Assembly (NCBI GenBank): GCA_963787195.1
Contig: CAWBCI010000083.1
Coordinates: forward strand, 1 to 41,071
Origin: CAWBCI01 sp963787195
GTDB lineage: Bacteria; Bacteroidota; Bacteroidia; Bacteroidales; JAGOPY01
Direction of reading: 5' to 3'
DNA length: 41,071 nucleotides
Part shown: positions 1-8,305 of the stretch, piece after piece
Layout of the letters: each line of letters opens with the position of its first letter
Numbering within the stretch: the first letter of the stretch is position 1
The notes under the pieces: model-generated
The model's database searches: none
What the model was told of the DNA's origin: nothing
Seen by the model: the letters and a program-made list of their open reading frames with translations, nothing else
Made by a program: the position numbers and the translations under genes

Positions 1-985
1 CCCCAAGCTCCTTCACCAGCGCCTCTGTCTTCTCCCAGAGCTTTTTCCCGTTCGCCGGATCCACCGCTTTGGCATCCATTGCTTTCCTTTCCATGAGGAA
101 GAGATAATCCAGAGCTTTGCCTTCCTCTTCGGCTGAGGCTGACAGGTAAATCACCGGTTCGGCAGCTTTTTCAGGGGAACGGAAGAAGATAGAAAAGACG
201 AGTTTTAGTAAGGGTTTGAAGATGGCCGGGATTTCCCGGGCTATGTTCGAGTTTACCGGGCCGGGACAAAGCGAAAAGACAGAAATATTCGTTTTGCCAT
301 CAGGGTTGAGGCGCCTTGAGAGCTCGTTTACGAAAGTTGTTAACAGAAGCTTATTATAGCCGTAATTCTCAACGGTCTTGCCTATGCCGGTCTCCTGGTA
401 GATACCGAAATTATCCCAGTCGAATTCCCTGGCATTGCGGTGGCTTTCAGAAGAAACGACCACTATGCGCGGTATATCGCCATTGGAGGAACGGATCAGA
501 TTTTGCTTTAACATCAGTCCTATGGCCATGAACTTGGAAAGGTAGTTCACCATGAACATTTCATCCACGCCGCTTCGCGTTTTACGGCTCTTTTTCGTAA
601 CGACTCCTGCATTTGAAACCAGGATATCGATATTTCCGAACTTTTCAGCTATTTCATTTACATAATTCTTAATGGAATCAGGATCTGTAAAGTCCACATG
701 GACCATATGTATCTTATCCGATCCGGAGAGCCTGCGGGCTTCTTCCCCTTTCTCCGGGATGCCGCTGCGGCAGGCCATGATCACGGTAGCGCCTCTTTTG
801 GCAAGCTGCACCGCCACTGCAAAGCCCAGTCCGGAACTGGCCCCTGTGACTAATGCTGTTTTTCCATCCAACCGGTCGCTGTCCTTCAGAACAGCATCTC
901 TTTTTCTCTTTTTAAACAAATCTGTAATTCCTGAAAAGGTAGCCTGTACAGGATTTTGATAGCGTTCTCCGGATTCTTTGGGCAT
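1..985 (-). CDS. Short-chain dehydrogenase/reductase, retinol-dehydrogenase-like (partial, 3' end outside window)
   Basis: This is an NAD(P)-dependent oxidoreductase of the SDR family that runs off the left edge, so its last residues are missing; 328 codons are visible. The Rossmann dinucleotide motif TGASSGLG lies near residue 50, followed by the SNAG motif, the catalytic serine in VVVSSESH and the YGYNK active-site motif (YxxxK), so the enzyme looks catalytically competent. A roughly 45-residue basic N-terminal extension precedes the Rossmann fold, as in WW-domain or retinol-dehydrogenase-like SDRs acting on lipophilic alcohols. The start is the ATG at 985, only 19 nt after the repaired stop of the sulfotransferase at 1005, so the gene is probably the third in that operon. 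The substrate is not readable from sequence; a hydrophobic alcohol or ketone is an inference from the family and its neighbours. Confidence 0.88.
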   Translation of the reverse strand, partial: MPKESGERYQNPVQATFSGITDLFKKRKRDAVLKDSDRLDGKTALVTGASSGLGFAVAVQLAKRGATVIMACRSGIPEKGEEARRLSGSDKIHMVHVDFTDPDSIKNYVNEIAEKFGNIDILVSNAGVVTKKSRKTRSGVDEMFMVNYLSKFMAIGLMLKQNLIRSSNGDIPRIVVVSSESHRNAREFDWDNFGIYQETGIGKTVENYGYNKLLLTTFVNELSRRLNPDGKTNISVFSLCPGPVNSNIAREIPAIFKPLLKLVFSIFFRSPEKAAEPVIYLSASAEEEGKALDYLFLMERKAMDAKAVDPANGKKLWEKTEALVKELG

Positions 986-1004
986 GATGATAGATTTGGG
1001 TAGA

Positions 1005-2262
1005 TCAGGGATTTTTTGTAAGGTTCAGGACGAAGGTCTGGTATTCATCGGTGTAATCATCGATGATACCGGGGTCCAGGCCGAAATCCATCAGCTTGTA
1101 ATCGTGCACACCCGTATTTATTCCTCGGGTTCCTGCTATCGGCCTGCCGGAAAGTCTCCTCAAGATAAGGCTTCCAGCCTCCATTATAGGAATAAACCTC
1201 TTTGAGGATCTTTATGGGTTCGGCAATAAATTCTTTATAATGGATATCGGTGAATTTCACGCTATTGCCGGGTTTATTCCTGTACTCAAGTCCTTTGCGA
1301 AGCATATAACCGGCTTTGCGGATCCAGTGATGGGCCACTTCTTCCTTCTTTACGTGATCACTGAAGATTACCTGGCTGTGCGACACCATGCTCAGGAATG
1401 AGGGGATGGATTCGTTCACATTCCGGTGGGTCCAGAGGAAATTCACATCCCCGTAATATTTTTCCACCAGGTCAAGGAATTCGAGGTGATGCGGCGATTT
1501 GAGGATCCAGCGTTTTCCAGGCTGCTGCCATTGCAGGAGTTTCAAAAGCTTAACTGCATAGGCGTAAGCTGGCGACTGGTCGGTCTTTTCCAGCCACTCA
1601 GCATAGGAAGGCACATGCATAGTGGCTTCCGGCGTGGTGCTCAGGAATGAGACATCCAGCAATAGTATATCTTCTTCGGGCGCCTGGTGTTCGACGGGAT
1701 GTATAGCGAAAAAGCCCGGGGCCATATATTTCAGGGCGGTTTCACTGGTTTTGGCTATGCGGATACGTTTTTTGTCGGAATGGGAGCCCATATCCAGTGG
1801 CACGGGATTAATGGCTTCCCAACTTCTCAGTACCCTGTGGTCGGGATCGGCTGCCAGGAGTCGCTGCAGCTTGGTGGTGCCGGTGCGTTGCAGGCCTACG
1901 ATCATGGTCACGGGATAGAGTTCCTGCTCCAGTATTTCGGGATGCAGCCGGAAATGCTCCTCAGCCCTGAGCCTTATGCTTACGAGGCTTAGCAGTCGCT
2001 GTTTGGAGATGAAGGCCCCCACAGGATGCAAATGTGCTTCTTCATTCACCGACCTGAGCAGGCGTTCCAGGGGCTCATCATTAAAATCTTTGCCCAAATC
2101 ATTCAATCCCGTGGTCTTTCGTGCCGATTTGATGATATCGTCCTTATCCAGTTTCACCCGGGTCCCGAGCGGATAGCTCAGCTTCCAGAGCCTGTTCAGG
2201 GCTTTGAACCAGAGTGGCTGGTTGCCGTAACTTTCGGCGCTTATGATATGTTTCTTTTTCAC
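1005..2262 (-). CDS. Sulfotransferase family protein (one apparent frameshift near the C-terminus)
   Basis: A PAPS-dependent sulfotransferase of the Sulfotransfer_3 type, about 419 residues when repaired. The 5'-phosphosulfate-binding loop is GLQRTGTTKL at residues 123-132, and a second phosphate-binding region appears in THRNVNESIPSF. The uninterrupted frame ends at 1057 with an unnatural tail after NKYG. In the adjacent frame the expected family ending follows directly (GVHDYKLMDFGL, then DDYTDEYQTFVLNLTKNP and a stop at 1005-1007). Removing one base from the CCC at 1111-1113 (GGG on the coding strand) restores it. The start is GTG at 2262, and GTGA overlaps the stop of the upstream DUF1214 gene, which implies translational coupling. 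The acceptor is unknown; company with a DUF1214 protein and SDRs suggests a lipid or sterol-like alcohol (inference). It is probably functional with a sequencing indel rather than a true pseudogene. Confidence 0.85.
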
Positions 2263-3446
2263 AAAGATTTCATTTCGTTAATTTTCAATACCCTGCAGGT
2301 CGGCTCGACCGCTTCTTCACCTTCCTCCAGGTGGTACCAGCGCCAGCACATAGTGCCTTCATCATGGCCGCAGGTCTCTATCCAGTTGGGCAGGCCCGGG
2401 TTTTCATGTGCGACGATGACCCTCACGCTGCCGTCTTTTTCATAAACTGCATTGGCTTTATTTACGCAGATGTTAAAGTAGCGGTAATCCAGCGATTCCA
2501 TCCAGTAGTTATTGAGCTGAAAATTCCAGGAGTCGCATCGCGGGGGCATAACTTCAATTACAAGGGCCTCATCCGGAGCAAGTTTCCAGTGACTGTGATG
2601 ATAGATTATATTGGCGACCCCGCCGGCAGCATTGGATATTTCCGGATCGAAAAGGGGCAGTTTATTTGTATGTTTCTGAAAATTATTGGCCCAGCGGGCG
2701 AAGAGAAGAGGGGCGCCGGCTACGAACATGGAGGCCGTTTTGAGCCCTTCATCCACCATAGCGGGTGTGATGGGATCGGGTTTTTTTCTCCCGTTAAGGT
2801 TTTCTATTTCTATATCGGCTGCTTTTTCTTCTTTTTTATTGAAGAAGGTTTGACGGACGATGAGTAAAGATGTATCATCTTCTATCTTCAGCCAGTTTTT
2901 GCCTTTGGGTGTTTTGGTAAGGAAGATCTCGAAACTGCCGTCTTCTTCAAATTTCATGGACTGATGTTCGAGCACTCCGCAAGGCGCAAGACCGCCGGTG
3001 GTGCCATAATTCCCGTTCTGGGTAAAGAAACCGAGGTAATGGACTGTATTCCTTTTACCGCTTATCTTATATTCGTATTCGCCGCTGATCTGGGCATTCT
3101 GATAAAAATTATCGGGATTGTCGGCCCCCATTTTCACGGTTTCGTGGACCATGCGGCAAAGGGTAGGGAAGGCAGGATCATTATATTCAACAAAAGCCTC
3201 CAACCCGGCGCGGGTGAGGCGGCTCAGGTAGCGTATTCCTTCCGCTTGCTGGAATGGATCCCTTGGAGCGCCCTGGTACATCATGACAGAGCCGGCCAAT
3301 TTCAACTGATCGCAGAACTCTTCCCAGGCTTTTCCACTGACTATCCGCTGATCATGAAGGTCATTTTCAGACTTTCCTTTCAGTTTCAGAATGAATCGCC
3401 GGTATGAACTGAAGATTCTCAGGAAGAAAAATAAGACGCCTCTCAT
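2259..3446 (-). CDS. DUF1214 domain-containing protein
   Basis: A 395-residue protein whose last hundred or so residues match the DUF1214 pattern (VNKANAVYEKDGSVR, then AHENPGLPNW and CWRWYHLEE). The function of the family is not established. A hydrophobic, basic N-terminus (MRGVLFFFLRIF) may be a membrane-proximal helix rather than a cleaved signal. I choose the ATG at 3446: a longer reading from a TTG at 3485 would start inside the putative -7 box at 3483-3490. It is the first gene of a three-gene minus-strand operon (DUF1214, sulfotransferase, SDR) and overlaps the sulfotransferase start by 4 nt. DUF1214 proteins with sulfotransferases and SDRs are, as far as I recall, a recurring neighbourhood in other phyla, but I could not check this here. 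Confidence 0.82.
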   Translation of the reverse strand: MRGVLFFFLRIFSSYRRFILKLKGKSENDLHDQRIVSGKAWEEFCDQLKLAGSVMMYQGAPRDPFQQAEGIRYLSRLTRAGLEAFVEYNDPAFPTLCRMVHETVKMGADNPDNFYQNAQISGEYEYKISGKRNTVHYLGFFTQNGNYGTTGGLAPCGVLEHQSMKFEEDGSFEIFLTKTPKGKNWLKIEDDTSLLIVRQTFFNKKEEKAADIEIENLNGRKKPDPITPAMVDEGLKTASMFVAGAPLLFARWANNFQKHTNKLPLFDPEISNAAGGVANIIYHHSHWKLAPDEALVIEVMPPRCDSWNFQLNNYWMESLDYRYFNICVNKANAVYEKDGSVRVIVAHENPGLPNWIETCGHDEGTMCWRWYHLEEGEEAVEPTCRVLKINEMKSL

Positions 3447-3467
3447 CCTCTGATCAATTAATGTGAA

Positions 3468-3475
3468 TACATTTG
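3468..3475 (+). promoter_or_regulatory. -7 box of the divergent SDR gene
   Basis: TACATTTG matches the Bacteroidota -7 consensus exactly and lies 24 nt before the ATG at 3500. It sits back to back with the minus-strand box at 3483-3490, so the two operons would share a very compact divergent promoter region. Confidence 0.45.
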
Positions 3476-3482
3476 GAAAAGG

Positions 3483-3490
3483 CAAAGATA
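3483..3490 (-). promoter_or_regulatory. -7 box of the DUF1214-sulfotransferase-SDR operon
   Basis: On the minus strand this reads TATCTTTG, an exact match to the Bacteroidota -7 consensus TAnnTTTG, 36 nt before the ATG at 3446. No convincing TTG -33 element is seen at the usual spacing. Confidence 0.45.
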
Positions 3491-3499
3491 TTAATTCTA

Positions 3500-4300
3500 A
3501 TGAAAGATTTCAGAGAACAATACGGAGCATGGGCTTTGGTGGCCGGAGCCGCCGAAGGGCTGGGTGAAGCATATTGCAAAGCACTGGCAGGCAGACATAT
3601 CAACATATTAATGATCGATAAGCGGGAGAAGACTATGCAGGATTTGTCGGAGAGACTAAAACTTGATTTCGGGATAGAAACCCTCCTGCTCGGTCTTGAT
3701 CTGGTCGAAAAGGAAGCATCCACGAAAATCATGGATGCCATTTCAGGACTGGATTGCAGGCTCATGATATACAATGCCGCTTATAGTCCGGTGCGGCCTT
3801 TCCTTGAAAATACTGCTGACGAACTGGATTATCACCTCAATGTCAATAGCAGATCAGTTTTTCTATTAGTGCATGCTTTTGCAACGAAAATGAAGGAAAG
3901 GGGTCCCGGAGGAATACTTTTGATGTCTTCCCTGGCCGGTTTATGGGGTACGAACCTGGTGGCTGCTTACGGAGCCACCAAGGCTTTCAATATTAATCTG
4001 GCAGAAGGCTTGCATCATGAGTTAAAGCCATATGGAATTGATGTGATGGTATGTATCGCAGGAGCAACTGCCACTCCCACCTATTTTTCCACCCGGCCTG
4101 AATATGGGTTAATACGACCATCAGTAATGGATCCGGAAAAAGTTGCTGAGGGGGCGCTCCGGAATCTTGGGAAAAGGGCATTATTTATCCCGGGATTTTC
4201 AAACCGGCTGACTTATTTTTTCTGCACCAGGATACTTCCGAGAAGAATGGCTGCAGGCCTCTTCAACCATACGATGGCCGGGATGTACCGTAAGCGGTAA
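3500..4300 (+). CDS. Short-chain dehydrogenase/reductase (SDR)
   Basis: A 266-residue NAD(P)-dependent SDR. The cofactor loop reads AGAAEGLG near residue 16, the NNAG position is the variant YNAAY, the catalytic serine is in LLMSSLAG and the active-site pair is YGATK (YxxxK). The C-terminus is hydrophobic and basic (LTYFFCTRILPRRM), as in membrane-associated SDRs of lipid metabolism. I use the ATG at 3500 rather than an upstream TTG at 3473, because the TTG overlaps the putative -7 box. The gene diverges from the DUF1214-sulfotransferase-SDR operon with only 53 nt between starts, so joint regulation and a shared pathway are plausible. The substrate is unknown. Confidence 0.88.
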   Translation: MKDFREQYGAWALVAGAAEGLGEAYCKALAGRHINILMIDKREKTMQDLSERLKLDFGIETLLLGLDLVEKEASTKIMDAISGLDCRLMIYNAAYSPVRPFLENTADELDYHLNVNSRSVFLLVHAFATKMKERGPGGILLMSSLAGLWGTNLVAAYGATKAFNINLAEGLHHELKPYGIDVMVCIAGATATPTYFSTRPEYGLIRPSVMDPEKVAEGALRNLGKRALFIPGFSNRLTYFFCTRILPRRMAAGLFNHTMAGMYRKR

Positions 4301-4303
4301 AAA

Positions 4304-4335
4304 ACTTGTCCGACACCTATAGGTGTCGGACAAGT
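4304..4335. terminator. Perfect 32-bp palindrome, probable transcription terminator
   Basis: Two 16-nt arms meet without a spacer (cttgtccgacacct inside the left arm and its exact complement on the right). It lies 3 nt after the SDR stop. On the plus strand no T-run follows, but on the minus strand the palindrome is followed by six T, so it resembles a terminator for minus-strand transcription. It could equally be a protein-binding palindrome or a dispersed repeat. Confidence 0.45.
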
Positions 4336-4352
4336 ATGATCACAAAACTTAT

Positions 4353-4360
4353 TACTTTTG
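4353..4360 (+). promoter_or_regulatory. -7 box upstream of the TonB-linked outer membrane protein gene
   Basis: TACTTTTG fits TAnnTTTG and lies 99 nt upstream of the ATG at 4460, just after the palindrome. No clear TTG -33 partner is seen at 19-21 nt. Confidence 0.35.
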
Positions 4361-4459
4361 CCGGAGTTTTTTTAAAAATTTCTAAAGCATCTAAAAGACC
4401 TTTAAACTAAAGTTCGCTGATAACGTCTAATAGGCCTGTACAACAAGCAACAGAATCTT

Positions 4460-6931
4460 ATGAGAATCTCATTGATAATTATCTTTTTATCCATTTTAAG
4501 TATAACATATTCACAACCGGGCCCGGGTAATGGAAAAGGTCCTTATAATCCTGCTGGTCCGGCCAGGGGCGGAATCATCAGTGGCACAGTCCTGGAATCC
4601 TCCGCCTTAAGCCCCATGGAATTTGTGAATGTCGTCCTCTTTAATTCCAAAGATTCCATGGTGGATGGCACCATCACAGATGAAAAAGGAAAATTCATCC
4701 TGAAGGATATTCCTTTTGGAAAGTATCACCTGACGGCTAATTTTATCGGTTATGAAAAACTGAACATTCCGGACATAATATTAAAACCGGATAAAAAAAT
4801 AATAGACCTGGGCAAGATAAAACTTCAGGCATCGGCTACCAACCTGGAAGGTGTAGAAATTACGGGCGATAAGCAAAGGGTGGTTTATCAGCTTGACAAG
4901 AAAGTAGTAAATGTAAGCCAGGATCTCAAGTCGGCCGGGGGGACCGCTGTGGATGTGCTGGAAAATGTTCCCTCAGTGAAAGTCGATATAGAAGGGAATG
5001 TGACCCTCAGGGGTAGCGGGAGCTTCACAGTTTTAATTGACGGAAGGCCCAGCGTGCTGGAAGGAAATGATGCCCTTCAGCAAATCCCTTCAAGTTCCAT
5101 CGACCGGATTGAAATAATTACCAACCCATCGGCTAAATATGATCCGGACGGTACGGCAGGGATTATCAATGTGGTGATGAAAAAGCAGAAAGAGGGAGGA
5201 TTGAACGGTATCATTAACGCATCAGTGGGAACTAAAGATAAATACAGTACCAGCGCACTGATAAATTACCGCTCCGGCAAATTCAACATATTCGGAGGCG
5301 CAGATTATAATAAAAGGTCCTTCTCGGGATTTGGCCATTCTTCTAATGAAACTTATCTCCTGGATACCACCAATTACAGGGATACCCGATCTGAATTTCT
5401 GATGCACCGCGATGGATGGGGTGTGAAAGGTGGGGCTGACTATTTCATGACTAAAAAATCGACCCTAACCTTTTCCGGAAGATATGGATATTATGAATTC
5501 GGACGTACCAATCATTCTAAATTACATCTCTATACTTTGCCTCTAAGCCAGGATGATTATACCTTTTCAAGTGATGCTTCAAACCGTTATGGGCATTATT
5601 ATGAATCTACCCTGAATTATCATCTGGATGTGGATGGCAAAGGACAGAAACTGGATGTAATGGCCTATTATTCAAAACGAAACGGGGATGATAAAGAAGA
5701 TCTGAATGAGTTTCAGACCAATAATGAGTGGATTTCTATAAATCCGCCCAACAGCCAGATTCATACCAACGAAATTAGTGATTCATGGGAGTTTACGGGG
5801 AAAGCCGATTATGTGAAGCCACTGGGTGAAAAGGGTAAACTGGAAGCGGGCTATCAAAGCAAGCTGGACTATGAAAATGAGAATTTTATTTTCAATAATT
5901 TTGATACCCTGACAGGAACATGGATCAATGACAGCATTTATAGCAATGAGTATGATTTTATCCGGAATGTACATTCAGCCTATGCCATTTATTCGAATGA
6001 ATGGAAAGGTTTTGGCCTTCAGGTTGGACTTCGCGGTGAATATACCGACAGGCGCATTAAGAATGTGAATCAGACCGATAATCATACCATCAACCGTATA
6101 GATTATTTCCCTTCTATTCATTTATCCAAACAGTTTAAGGATAAGAACCAGTTCCAGGCGAGTTACAGCCGCAGGATCAACCGGGTCAGGTCGTGGTACC
6201 TCGATCCCTTTGTAAGTTACATGGACCCGTACAATGTCCGGGTCGGGAATCCTGACCTGCAGGATGAATATATTGATTCATACGAGCTGGGTTATCAGCG
6301 GAGGATCAAGACTTCTTCTTTCGTTGCCCTGGAAGCCTATTACCGGGTTACCAACAATTCAATCTCCCGGATAAAGACCCTCCTGCCCGACGGGATCATG
6401 GAAAATACTTTTGCAAATCTGAATACAGATGAAGCCCTTGGTTCAGAACTTTCGGCCAATATCGACTTTACCGAATGGCTGAATATATTTGCCAGCTATA
6501 ATCTTTATTATTATAGGATAAAAGGGGAAGTTGACAATCAGAATATAGATCAGAGCAGCCTGAACTGGGACAGCCGCATCTCCGGCACATTCAAGTTCAA
6601 ACACGATTTCCGCCTGCAGGCTTCCGCTAATTATGAAGGTCCTTCAGTTACGGCCCAGGGAAAGGAAATGGGACATATATCTTCCAACATGGCTGTACGT
6701 AAAGACTTCTTCAAAAGGAAATTATCGGCCACCTTATCCGCCAGGGATATTTTCGGAACCCATAGCCATGAATCCACTTCCTCGGGAACCGGATTCTATA
6801 ATTATTCATATTTTAAAAGGGAATCTCCCATCGTGATGCTCTCCCTGAGTTTCAAACTCAATAATTATAAAAAGCCAATGGATATTCCGATGGATAATCA
6901 ACAGGGCGGCGGGGACAATTTTGAAATGTAA
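4460..6931 (+). CDS. TonB-dependent receptor / outer membrane beta-barrel family protein
   Basis: An 823-residue outer-membrane protein. The N-terminal 18 or so residues are a Sec signal peptide. A carboxypeptidase-regulatory-like domain follows (about residues 38-125, with VDGTITDEKGKFILKDIPFG). A plug-like region comes next (about 150-240, with TAVDVLENVPSVKVD and LIDGRPSVL). The rest is a beta-barrel typical of the outer membrane beta-barrel (OMP_b-brl) family, a TonB-dependent group often linked to export or uptake of uncharacterised ligands. There is no SusD-like partner next to it. The reading frame stays open for 33 codons after the TAA, with protein-like composition (see findings), so the natural C-terminus may have been longer. 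The transported substrate cannot be read from the sequence. Confidence 0.92.
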   Translation: MRISLIIIFLSILSITYSQPGPGNGKGPYNPAGPARGGIISGTVLESSALSPMEFVNVVLFNSKDSMVDGTITDEKGKFILKDIPFGKYHLTANFIGYEKLNIPDIILKPDKKIIDLGKIKLQASATNLEGVEITGDKQRVVYQLDKKVVNVSQDLKSAGGTAVDVLENVPSVKVDIEGNVTLRGSGSFTVLIDGRPSVLEGNDALQQIPSSSIDRIEIITNPSAKYDPDGTAGIINVVMKKQKEGGLNGIINASVGTKDKYSTSALINYRSGKFNIFGGADYNKRSFSGFGHSSNETYLLDTTNYRDTRSEFLMHRDGWGVKGGADYFMTKKSTLTFSGRYGYYEFGRTNHSKLHLYTLPLSQDDYTFSSDASNRYGHYYESTLNYHLDVDGKGQKLDVMAYYSKRNGDDKEDLNEFQTNNEWISINPPNSQIHTNEISDSWEFTGKADYVKPLGEKGKLEAGYQSKLDYENENFIFNNFDTLTGTWINDSIYSNEYDFIRNVHSAYAIYSNEWKGFGLQVGLRGEYTDRRIKNVNQTDNHTINRIDYFPSIHLSKQFKDKNQFQASYSRRINRVRSWYLDPFVSYMDPYNVRVGNPDLQDEYIDSYELGYQRRIKTSSFVALEAYYRVTNNSISRIKTLLPDGIMENTFANLNTDEALGSELSANIDFTEWLNIFASYNLYYYRIKGEVDNQNIDQSSLNWDSRISGTFKFKHDFRLQASANYEGPSVTAQGKEMGHISSNMAVRKDFFKRKLSATLSARDIFGTHSHESTSSGTGFYNYSYFKRESPIVMLSLSFKLNNYKKPMDIPMDNQQGGGDNFEM

Positions 6932-7196
6932 GGCCGGAATCCTTCCGGAAAGTATGCTCCCTTTGACCCCGAAAAGATGAAGGCTTATTCGGGATCTTAC
7001 GGCATTAAATTGCCCTTATCCAGGGACGAATAAAAGATATTTCTTTTAGATACCCCGTTGCTAAGGGCGGGGTAGTTCATTTCACGGAAACTTAACATAA
7101 GCCTTTTCCCAATTCAAAATAAAAGACTAATTTAGCTCTCCCTAATTGAATGGCTGTTAATAAAATGCTCAACTAAACTACTATTTTCTGTCAGAG
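6932..7196. other. Intergenic region with two stem-loops and a possible coding remnant
   Basis: CCGGAA-tcc-TTCCGG at 6934-6948 forms a small stem-loop right after the stop of the outer membrane protein gene. A second stem (taccccg / cggggta, 7051-7074, 10-nt loop) lies downstream. Neither has a T-run, so termination is only possible. From 6932 to 7033 the frame of the upstream gene remains open and encodes SGKYAPFDPEKMKAY and more. Confidence 0.4.
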
Positions 7197-8303
7197 ATGA
7201 AATATAAGATCAGTCTGCTATTTACCTGTTTGTTTTTTGTAAGTGTGATTTTTGTAAGGGCCCAGATCCCCGACGGCTATTACGATTCCGCAGCGGGATT
7301 ATCCGGCCCGGAGCTGAAAGCCGCCTTGCATAATATCATCAAAAATCATCATTATTTGAGTTATGATTCGGTTACAATTGCTTTGAGAGTGGTTGATGAA
7401 GATACCAATAATACGAACAACGTGATTTGTTTATACACCGGCTGGTCATATCCTAAGAATGCCTTTGGAAATGGAAGTTCGGAATGGAACAGGGAGCACA
7501 CCTGGTCCAAGTCCCATGGTGATTTCGGGGAAAGCCCTCCGGAAGGAACAGATCTGTATCATCTTCGCCCGGCAGATGCCTCGGTAAATTCGGCTAAAAA
7601 TAACCGGGATTTCTCCACGGGAATTATTGAATATTTAGATAGTGGGGTTTACCATACAGATTGTTATGAAGCTACGGATATCTGGGAACCCCGGGACGAG
7701 GTGAAAGGGGATGTGGCCCGTTCCATGTTTTATATGGCTACACGATATGAAGGAGAAAACGGAGAAACGGATCTGGAGCTGGTGAATTACTCTTTTTCAT
7801 CCCCGAACAAGGAGCCTCTTTATGGGATACTGGATACCTTGCTGAAGTGGGCTGAGCAGGACCCGGTAAGTAACTGGGAGAGAAGACGGAACGATATCGT
7901 ATACAGCACTTACCAGCACAACCGGAACCCTTTTATTGACCATCCTGAGTATATTGAAGAGATTTGGGGAACCCCTGAGCCTGCGGATTATCCTACAGGT
8001 TTTTCAGGTAATACCATTACCTTAACCTGGACGGACGCCAACACCGGAGTCCTGCCCGATGCCTACCTGGTTGAAAGAAGCACTGCCGGCTATGATGCCA
8101 TGCCTGTCCCGGTAGATGGAGTTGGGGAAAGCAATTCTGCTGATGTAAAAAATATTACTTTCGGGGTAGGGCGCTGTGTTTTTGGAAATTGCATACCCGG
8201 CACCACTTATTATTTTAAAATCTACCCTTATAAAGGGAATGATAATACCATCAATTATAAAACTGATGGAGAAATTCAGGAACTAACCATCCAATACAAT
8301 TAA
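7197..8303 (+). CDS. Secreted endonuclease I family nuclease with C-terminal FN3-like domain
   Basis: A 368-residue extracellular nuclease. A signal peptide of about 22 residues (ending VRAQ) is followed by the endonuclease I core: the active-site stretch EWNREHTWSKSHGDFG has the catalytic-type Glu-His at residues 100-101, and HLRPADASVNSAKNN supplies the metal-binding asparagine region, as in Vvn/EndA ββα-Me nucleases. Residues 262-368 form an Ig/FN3-like domain (YPTGF, then LTWTD, TTYYFKIYPY and NYKTDG). The enzyme probably degrades extracellular DNA or RNA for nutrients. It stops 2 nt before the next gene, which carries a related FN3-like module, so the two are probably co-transcribed. No T9SS sorting domain is visible. 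Confidence 0.9.
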   Translation: MKYKISLLFTCLFFVSVIFVRAQIPDGYYDSAAGLSGPELKAALHNIIKNHHYLSYDSVTIALRVVDEDTNNTNNVICLYTGWSYPKNAFGNGSSEWNREHTWSKSHGDFGESPPEGTDLYHLRPADASVNSAKNNRDFSTGIIEYLDSGVYHTDCYEATDIWEPRDEVKGDVARSMFYMATRYEGENGETDLELVNYSFSSPNKEPLYGILDTLLKWAEQDPVSNWERRRNDIVYSTYQHNRNPFIDHPEYIEEIWGTPEPADYPTGFSGNTITLTWTDANTGVLPDAYLVERSTAGYDAMPVPVDGVGESNSADVKNITFGVGRCVFGNCIPGTTYYFKIYPYKGNDNTINYKTDGEIQELTIQYN

Positions 8304-8305
8304 TT

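Noticed and set aside
1005..2262. Biosynthesis of capnine-type sulfonolipid
   Set aside because: That route uses a cysteate-forming and acyl-transfer enzyme, not a PAPS sulfotransferase; no such genes are seen here.
3447..3485. Extended starts using TTG at 3485 (minus) and 3473 (plus)
   Set aside because: Both would make the divergent genes overlap and would cover the candidate -7 boxes; downstream ATG codons give normal protein lengths.
7051..7074. Riboswitch or small RNA before the endonuclease gene
   Set aside because: Only a single short stem with a 10-nt loop is seen; no conserved riboswitch core was recognised.
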